From Muribaculaceae bacterium (GTDB taxonomy: Bacteria > Bacteroidota > Bacteroidia > Bacteroidales > Muribaculaceae): 56,338 bases of DNA. Numbering within the stretch: position 1 is the stretch's first letter; each line of letters opens with the position of its first letter. A program made the translations under genes and the position numbers. The notes under the pieces were generated by a model that saw only the letters and a list, made by a program, of their open reading frames with translations, was not told the DNA's origin and did not search any database. Shown in pieces: positions 52,089 through 56,338 of the stretch. The DNA lies in the NCBI GenBank assembly GCA_017964485.1, contig JAGCRW010000039.1, forward strand, positions 65,365-121,702, given 5' to 3'.

Positions 52089-52118
52089 CAAATATAGTAG
52101 TGATTTCATAAAAAACAA
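52089..52118 (-). promoter_or_regulatory. Bacteroidetes promoter for the TonB-domain gene
   Basis: On the minus strand, TTG (52116-52118) and TATATTTG (52089-52096) are spaced by exactly 19 bases; the start at 52007 is about 80 bases downstream. The spacer 52119-52307 before porQ is AT-rich and shows nothing else. Confidence 0.8.
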
Positions 52119-52307
52119 CAACTACTGGTGCTCATTTTGGTAATGATTAATAAGGTTTTTGGTTTTTTTACAAAAAGATGCGTTTTTCATCGCTATTGTA
52201 AGGAAAATTAAACAATTAATGAGCTTAAAAATTGATGTACTGCAAGATATTGAGAATTTATAAAACCCACATTAATACTATAATCGCTTTTTTCTCGTTA
52301 TTAAATA

Positions 52308-53342
52308 ATGACAATGAAATTTTGGACAAAAAATATAATCTCGTTACTGCTCTTGGCGGTTAGCGCTATGACGGTTGCCGCCCAAGACGGCACCACGGCC
52401 TACCAGTTCCTGAATGTGCCGGTTTCATCGCATGTTTATGCCTTAGGAGGACACAACATCTCTATCATCGATGATGACATCAACCTCGTGGAACAGAATC
52501 CCGCGCTGCTGGGCAAGGAATTTGACCACCAGGTTGGGCTGAATTATATGCGCTACATTGGCGGCACCAACTTCATGGGGGCACGCTATGGCCAGGGTGT
52601 GGGCGAGCACGGCGCTGCGGGAGCAGCGATTCAGTATTTTGGCTACGGCAAGATGAATGCCACCGATCCCAGCGGAGCAATTGTGGGCGAGTTCAGCGCC
52701 AGCGACTTGGCGTTCACCCTCACCTACTCTCACGACATCAGCGACCGTCTGCGTGGCGGTATCAACCTTAAGTACGTCCACTCCAGCTACGAGACCTACT
52801 CTGCAGGCGCCATCGCCGTGGATTTGGGTATCAACTTCTACAACCCTGACAACGAACTGTCGCTCTCGCTCGTGGCAAAGAACCTGGGAGGTCAGGTAAA
52901 GAAGTTCAACGACACTCGCGACAAACTGCCGTGGGACATACAGATTGGTATGACCAAAGGACTGGGTTCAACGCCATTCCGCCTATCGGTAACCGCCTAT
53001 AATCTTACCAAATGGAAACTCCCCTACTACGAGCCAGCCGACAAGAACAACACCTCGAGCGACTTGGTTGAGAGAGACAAGTTCGCCAGCAACCTGTTCC
53101 GCCACCTCGTGTTCGGCATCGAGTATCTGCCATCGAGCAACATCTACATCGCCGCGGGCTACAACTACAAGACACGCACCGACATGAGCACCTACAAGCG
53201 CAACTTCCTGTCGGGATTCTCCATTGGCGGCGGCATGAAGGTCAAGGCCTTTGGCTTCGGCGTCGCCTTCGCCCAACCACACACCGGCGCCACCACCTTT
53301 ATGGTGAACCTTATCACCTCGATTGGAGAGCTGATGAGGTAA
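52308..53342 (+). CDS. porQ: Type IX secretion system outer-membrane protein PorQ
   Basis: 344 residues, signal peptide 1-25 (ending TVAAQ). PorV/PorQ-type FadL-like barrel: AYQFLNVPVSSHVYALGG at the mature start, DDINLVEQNPALLGKEFDHQ, FGYGKMNATDPSG, and a C-terminal FAQPHTGATTFMVNLITSIG. PorQ is an accessory barrel of the T9SS attachment complex in Bacteroidetes. Its presence shows that this organism has, or recently had, a T9SS, which matters for the C-terminal modules of the secreted enzymes in this window. In other Bacteroidales it is often found next to cmk (from memory); here cmk is 14 kb away. Confidence 0.88.
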   Translation: MTMKFWTKNIISLLLLAVSAMTVAAQDGTTAYQFLNVPVSSHVYALGGHNISIIDDDINLVEQNPALLGKEFDHQVGLNYMRYIGGTNFMGARYGQGVGEHGAAGAAIQYFGYGKMNATDPSGAIVGEFSASDLAFTLTYSHDISDRLRGGINLKYVHSSYETYSAGAIAVDLGINFYNPDNELSLSLVAKNLGGQVKKFNDTRDKLPWDIQIGMTKGLGSTPFRLSVTAYNLTKWKLPYYEPADKNNTSSDLVERDKFASNLFRHLVFGIEYLPSSNIYIAAGYNYKTRTDMSTYKRNFLSGFSIGGGMKVKAFGFGVAFAQPHTGATTFMVNLITSIGELMR

Positions 53343-53379
53343 TTCCTCAATGCAGAATCATACTCCATTTAGCACAAGC

Positions 53380-53399
53380 GGACAAGGCAGGCCTTGTCC
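53380..53399. repeat. Palindromic GGACAAGGC element
   Basis: GGACAAGGC, AG, GCCTTGTCC is a perfect 9-bp inverted repeat 38 bases after the porQ stop. It could serve as a terminator stem, but no T run follows. Similar palindromes are widespread in Bacteroidales spacers, as far as I recall. Confidence 0.6.
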
Positions 53400-53423
53400 C
53401 TACATCTCTATCCCAACAACTCA

Positions 53424-53719
53424 CGTGGGACAGTTTTTGAAAAAATTTTCAAACGATTAAGTACAATTAATTACATTTTCATTAGATGCAGGAATCATAG
53501 CCATTCGGCTTTTGATGATTAATGACGATTGATTCTCGCGTGGGACACTTTTTTATTTTTTTTCAGACGATTAGTTACGATTAAAAACAATTTCATTAGA
53601 TACTGGAATCATAGCCATTCGGCTTTTAATGATTAATGACGATTGATTCTCGCGTGGGACAGTTTTTGAAAAAAATTTTCAAAGGATTAATTACGATTAA
53701 AAACAATTTCATTAGATGC
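53424..53719. repeat. 2.6 tandem copies of a 115-bp noncoding repeat
   Basis: Units begin CGTGGGACA at 53424, 53539 and 53653. Each contains GTTTTTGAAAA..TTTTCA, GATTAATTAC or variants, TTTCATTAGAT, then GGAATCATAGCCATTCGGCT and TGATTAATGACGATTGATTC. The third unit stops after CATTAGATGCC. Copies differ by a few substitutions and small length changes. There is no ORF of credible coding type. Confidence 0.85.
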
Positions 53720-53721
53720 CT

Positions 53722-53830
53722 CAAAGTGCCCTTCGGGCAGAAATCTCGCAAATCCAAAACTTATCAAACAAATAGTATAACTCAAGATTTATCATTAATG
53801 CCCCTCGGGAAGATCTCTCGCAAATCGAAC
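53722..53830. repeat. Two diverged copies of a TGCCC-hairpin/TCTCGCAAATC motif
   Basis: AAAGTGCCCTTCGGGCAG then AAATCTCGCAAATC (53724-53754) is repeated as TTAATGCCCCTCGGGAAG then ATCTCTCGCAAATC (about 53795-53826). The first is a tight TGCCC/GGGCA hairpin. From here to 54045 the spacer is AT-rich and I see no gene. Confidence 0.55.
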
Positions 53831-54045
53831 AAATATTATTTCAAAGAGCGCTTGTGTTGTGGCGAAGATAAATAATAATGTGTTGAGGAAACAATAGTAA
53901 AAAACGGCAAAAAGTAATGGTGATTTTGCTCAATTTGCGGAGAACTGATGATGATTTTGTGCCAAAAAGGTGAAAGGTACATTTTGCCTGCTTGTATCTG
54001 TCAAATAATCAGACGTTTGCCAAAAGTAAAGGTACATGCAAATTA

Positions 54046-54077
54046 TTTGTTTGTTGTTGTTTTTTGTGATAACTTTG
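54046..54077 (+). promoter_or_regulatory. Bacteroidetes promoter for the TPR regulator
   Basis: TTTG at 54046-54049 and TAACTTTG at 54070-54077, spaced by 20 bases. The start at 54120 follows 42 bases later. This excludes the in-frame ATG at 54036, which precedes the promoter. Confidence 0.75.
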
Positions 54078-54119
54078 CACGTCATATTAACAGTATTGTT
54101 TACTATCTATGTTTTCGCC

Positions 54120-55769
54120 ATGAGAAGGCTTTTGTACATATCATCACTTTTAATAGTGCTAGGTGCAGTGATGAGCTGCAACCGCAGTGTAGACAAGCGG
54201 CTCGTCCTTGCCGACACGCTTATGTGGACACGCCCCGACAGTTCGCTTGCCATTCTTGAAAAAATCAATCGCGACTCCCTGCAAGGAGAAGAAAACCTTG
54301 CATATCATGCGCTCTTACTCACACAAGCTAATTTCCGTTGCAATATTCCACTGACAAGCGACTCCTTAATCAATAGTGCACTTGACTACTATAGCGATAA
54401 CCACAACCGAGAGCACTACACTCGCTCACTGTTATATAAAGGGGGATATTATGAGTTTAGCGCTAATCAACCCGTTGAGGCCATTAAGTGGTTCAAGCAA
54501 GCCGAAGATAATGCCGACAGCACCGACTATCGCAACCTTGCACAAATCAATATGCGCTTGGCTATGTTGTACTTCAAACACTATGCCAGCAACAACCTAG
54601 ACCTAGAGAAATTCAAGAAATCATTATATTATTATGAGAAGCTACATGACAAAAGAATGTCATTGTTAGCCACTATGTATATAGCTAGTCTTTACAGAAT
54701 TACAAGGAAAGATACCGCTGAATTATTATACGATAAAGCTCAGGCTCTCGCAATTGAACTTAAAGATTCTAGTCAGTTGTATCAATCTATTACTGGGAAA
54801 GCACTTCTCTACCTTGTTGATTCATCATACACTGACGCTAAAAATTGTATGCTTCAGGCACTATCATTATCAAACGGCAAAATGGAGAATTCACATTATT
54901 TCATTTTGAGCGAAGCATATTCCAAATTAGGACTTGTTGACTCGTCAGAGTTTTATTTCAATAAAGTCGATTTAAACTCATGCAATTCTTATGACAGCGT
55001 CATGTTTTATAGAGCACGCAAAGAATTAGCTATTGCAAAAGGCGATTTTGCCAATGCAACTAAATATGAAAATAACTATCTTAACTTAACCGATTCATTA
55101 GAGCACAACAAGGAAAAGTATGAACTCAGCAAGTTTGAGTCTGATTTTGACAACGAAAGAATTGCTTCTAAAGCCAAGAAGGTGAACTCATTAAACAAAA
55201 CCATATATTTCCTAATTGCTTCGTTTTTAGTTTTTGCACTGGTTGCCACAGCATTTTTTATCATCAGCAGGAAAAAGCGCAAGAACCAGCAGCAGGTAAT
55301 TGACGAGTTGAAGGAAGAAAGTTTTGTCAATTATGAGGAGTTGAGGAATAACCTTGCTGACTTTGACAACCATTTCAGCAAGACAATGAATGAAAAGTTG
55401 AAATCTCTTGAGGAGATTATGACTGGCGCCTACAATCCAAAACAGGATTCAAAGAGCAACGAGGTTGAGCATAATATGTCGCCTATTGCTGATGATGACA
55501 CGAAGTTCTGGGAAGGGCTGTATTCCTATATCAATATCAAGTATAATGGCGCGATGGACAAGATAGCCAATGATTTTCCGCAATTGTCGGCAAGCGACTT
55601 AAACTTCATCAAGTTGATGTGCTGCGGATTCTCGGATGCCGCCATTGCCGTGTGCAGGAACTATAGAAATGTCGCTTCCGTAAGAAGCCGGAAAAATAAG
55701 ATTAAAGAAAAAATGGGAATAAAAGAAACCCTTGCTGATTATGTGAAAAATATCATTTGCGATAAATAA
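54120..55769 (+). CDS. Membrane-bound TPR sensor with C-terminal helix-turn-helix
   Basis: 549 residues. N-terminal signal with lipobox-like LGAVMSC (Cys about 19). Residues about 25-350 are helical TPR-like repeats (LAYHALLLTQANFRC, AIKWFKQAEDNADS, LYYYEKLHDKRMSLLATMY). One membrane helix at about 361-382 (IYFLIASFLVFALVATAFFI), a charged coiled coil (385-450), then a C-terminal domain (about 488-549) LSASDLNFIKLMCCGFSDAA and IAVCRNYRNVASVRSRKNKI that looks like a LuxR-type HTH. The layout is a known Bacteroidetes regulator type: periplasmic sensing, cytoplasmic DNA binding. The lipobox conflicts with a transmembrane topology unless the protein stays in the inner membrane. The target may be the lipoprotein gene downstream. 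Confidence 0.85.
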   Translation: MRRLLYISSLLIVLGAVMSCNRSVDKRLVLADTLMWTRPDSSLAILEKINRDSLQGEENLAYHALLLTQANFRCNIPLTSDSLINSALDYYSDNHNREHYTRSLLYKGGYYEFSANQPVEAIKWFKQAEDNADSTDYRNLAQINMRLAMLYFKHYASNNLDLEKFKKSLYYYEKLHDKRMSLLATMYIASLYRITRKDTAELLYDKAQALAIELKDSSQLYQSITGKALLYLVDSSYTDAKNCMLQALSLSNGKMENSHYFILSEAYSKLGLVDSSEFYFNKVDLNSCNSYDSVMFYRARKELAIAKGDFANATKYENNYLNLTDSLEHNKEKYELSKFESDFDNERIASKAKKVNSLNKTIYFLIASFLVFALVATAFFIISRKKRKNQQQVIDELKEESFVNYEELRNNLADFDNHFSKTMNEKLKSLEEIMTGAYNPKQDSKSNEVEHNMSPIADDDTKFWEGLYSYINIKYNGAMDKIANDFPQLSASDLNFIKLMCCGFSDAAIAVCRNYRNVASVRSRKNKIKEKMGIKETLADYVKNIICDK

Positions 55770-55892
55770 CCAATAATTCTTGTGGAGTAATATGGAAAGA
55801 TACATTTTCAACTACTGCAATTGGTTAATTAACAGATGATTGTAAAAAGTAAAAATACACCCATTTTTCTTGCAAGGAAAAATAATTGTTCC

Positions 55893-55900
55893 TAACTTTG
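55893..55900 (+). promoter_or_regulatory. -7 promoter box upstream of the hairpin-rich leader
   Basis: TAACTTTG with a TTG at 55870-55872 (20-base spacing). The next start codon is at 56274, which implies a leader of roughly 365 bases. Confidence 0.65.
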
Positions 55901-55963
55901 CAACTAAGGAGTTTGAGGAGTTTAGGAGTTAAACAATTCTCCATTACTCCAAGCCTCCGTAGA

Positions 55964-56169
55964 ATAATATAACAATCTGGCGCAAGCCAGCTTTTCGGCA
56001 CCGAAAGGTGCAGCTTTGTGAGATTATAGTGCCCTCATGGGCTAACCGAGACGCAACGATTCACTCGCAAAGTTGCGAACAAAGTTCGTCGCAAAGCCTG
56101 CTTCGCAGGATAATATAACAATCTGGCGCAAGCCAGCTTTTCGGCACCGAAAGGTGCAGCTTTGTGAGA
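55964..56169 (+). repeat. Duplicated 60-bp two-hairpin unit with intervening hairpins
   Basis: Bases 55964-56023 are repeated exactly at 56110-56169. Each unit folds as CTGGC-GCAA-GCCAG (55977-55990; 56123-56136) and GCACC-GAAA-GGTGC (55998-56011; 56144-56157). Between the copies lie GCCC-TCAT-GGGC (56031-56042), CGAAC-AAA-GTTCG (56076-56088) and CCTGC-TTC-GCAGG (56097-56109). On the plus strand, three of these hairpins are separated by the word CAAAG. Confidence 0.8.
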
Positions 56170-56273
56170 GAATAATTTTTTGTTGTTTTAGTTGTTGGTT
56201 TTGTTGTGATCGTTGTTTGATATAACTGCGACATAGAGATAAGATTAAGTTTAACACATAAAGATATACAGCG

Positions 56274-56338
56274 ATGAAAAAGTATGCCCCTTTACTTTTA
56301 TTATTACTGACTATGGTGCTGTTTTCCTCATGTGAAGA
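56274..56338 (+). CDS. Start of a lipoprotein gene, cut by window edge
   Basis: ATG at 56274 opens MKKYAPLLLLLLTMVLFSSC followed by Glu: a lipoprotein signal peptide with lipobox LFSSC. Only 21 full codons are visible, so no family can be given. It lies behind the hairpin-rich leader and downstream of the membrane-bound regulator. Confidence 0.75.
   Translation, partial: MKKYAPLLLLLLTMVLFSSCE

Noticed and set aside
53424-53719. CRISPR array
   Set aside because: Only 2.6 copies, units of about 115 bp with no repeat/spacer alternation, and no cas genes in the window.
53636-53875. 79-codon open frame in the spacer after porQ
   Set aside because: It is made of the 115-bp repeat and the TCTCGCAAATC motif; no start signal and no recognisable protein features.
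1-56338. tRNA or rRNA genes
   Set aside because: No cloverleaf with a conserved T-loop (GGTTCGAATC type) or rRNA-like stretch was noticed on either strand; this was by eye, not by a covariance search.

Overview
The window comes from a gut-type Bacteroidales bacterium, most likely of the Muribaculaceae/Prevotellaceae side of the order. The evidence is an adjacent SusC/SusD pair, a PorQ-type component of the type IX secretion system (T9SS), Bacteroidetes -7 promoter boxes (TAnnTTTG, often with a TTG about 19-20 bp upstream), a Bacteroidetes-type transposon, and several Bacteroidetes-only families (DUF3822, TIGR02757). Family names are recognised from motifs by eye; no database search was run.

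Layout. 1-13.7 kb: six minus-strand genes in three consecutive tandem-duplicate pairs: two S8 subtilisin-like proteases, two NAGPA-type phosphodiester glycosidases and two proteins with an uncharacterised beta-propeller-like domain. The five whose C-termini are visible end in a dockerin-like Ca-binding module. 13.85-15.0 kb: a 1150-bp insertion sequence with imperfect terminal inverted repeats, an 8-bp target duplication and a transposase frame broken at two homopolymer runs. 15.1-23.1 kb: a tight minus-strand SusC-SusD-lipoprotein-PKD lipoprotein operon. 23.3-26.7 kb: a GHL10-type glycosidase fused to the same propeller-like domain and a dockerin. 26.9-28.6 kb: a small secreted basic protein next to a stand-alone CHASE2 membrane protein. 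28.8-31.6 kb (plus): a beta-helix carbohydrate-binding protein with an N-terminal dockerin, DUF3822 and rsmD. 31.7-37.6 kb (minus): a 1964-residue S8 protease with Ig-like repeats and a T9SS-like C-terminus instead of a dockerin. 38.2-42.7 kb (plus): cmk, ispH, a membrane-anchored protein, a TIGR02757 protein and a GYF_2 membrane protein. 42.8-47.5 kb (minus): a small secreted protein, a YycJ-like MBL hydrolase, an RsmI-like methylase and an M6 protease with dockerin. 47.7-53.3 kb: a polysaccharide tyrosine autokinase with a Tyr-Gly tail, an acyltransferase, a TonB-like protein and porQ. 53.3-56.3 kb: repeat- and hairpin-rich spacers around a membrane-bound TPR/helix-turn-helix regulator, then the start of a lipoprotein gene.

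How it may fit together. Eight secreted proteins here (protease, two phosphodiester glycosidases, two propeller proteins, GHL10 glycosidase, carbohydrate-binding protein, metalloprotease) carry a two-repeat dockerin, yet no cohesin is visible in the window. The most interesting possibility is a cell-surface or secreted dockerin-based assembly, or a dockerin-like anchoring/sorting tag, for glycoprotein or host-glycan breakdown in a T9SS-bearing Bacteroidales. The Sus-like operon between them could import the products. That link rests only on gene neighbourhood.
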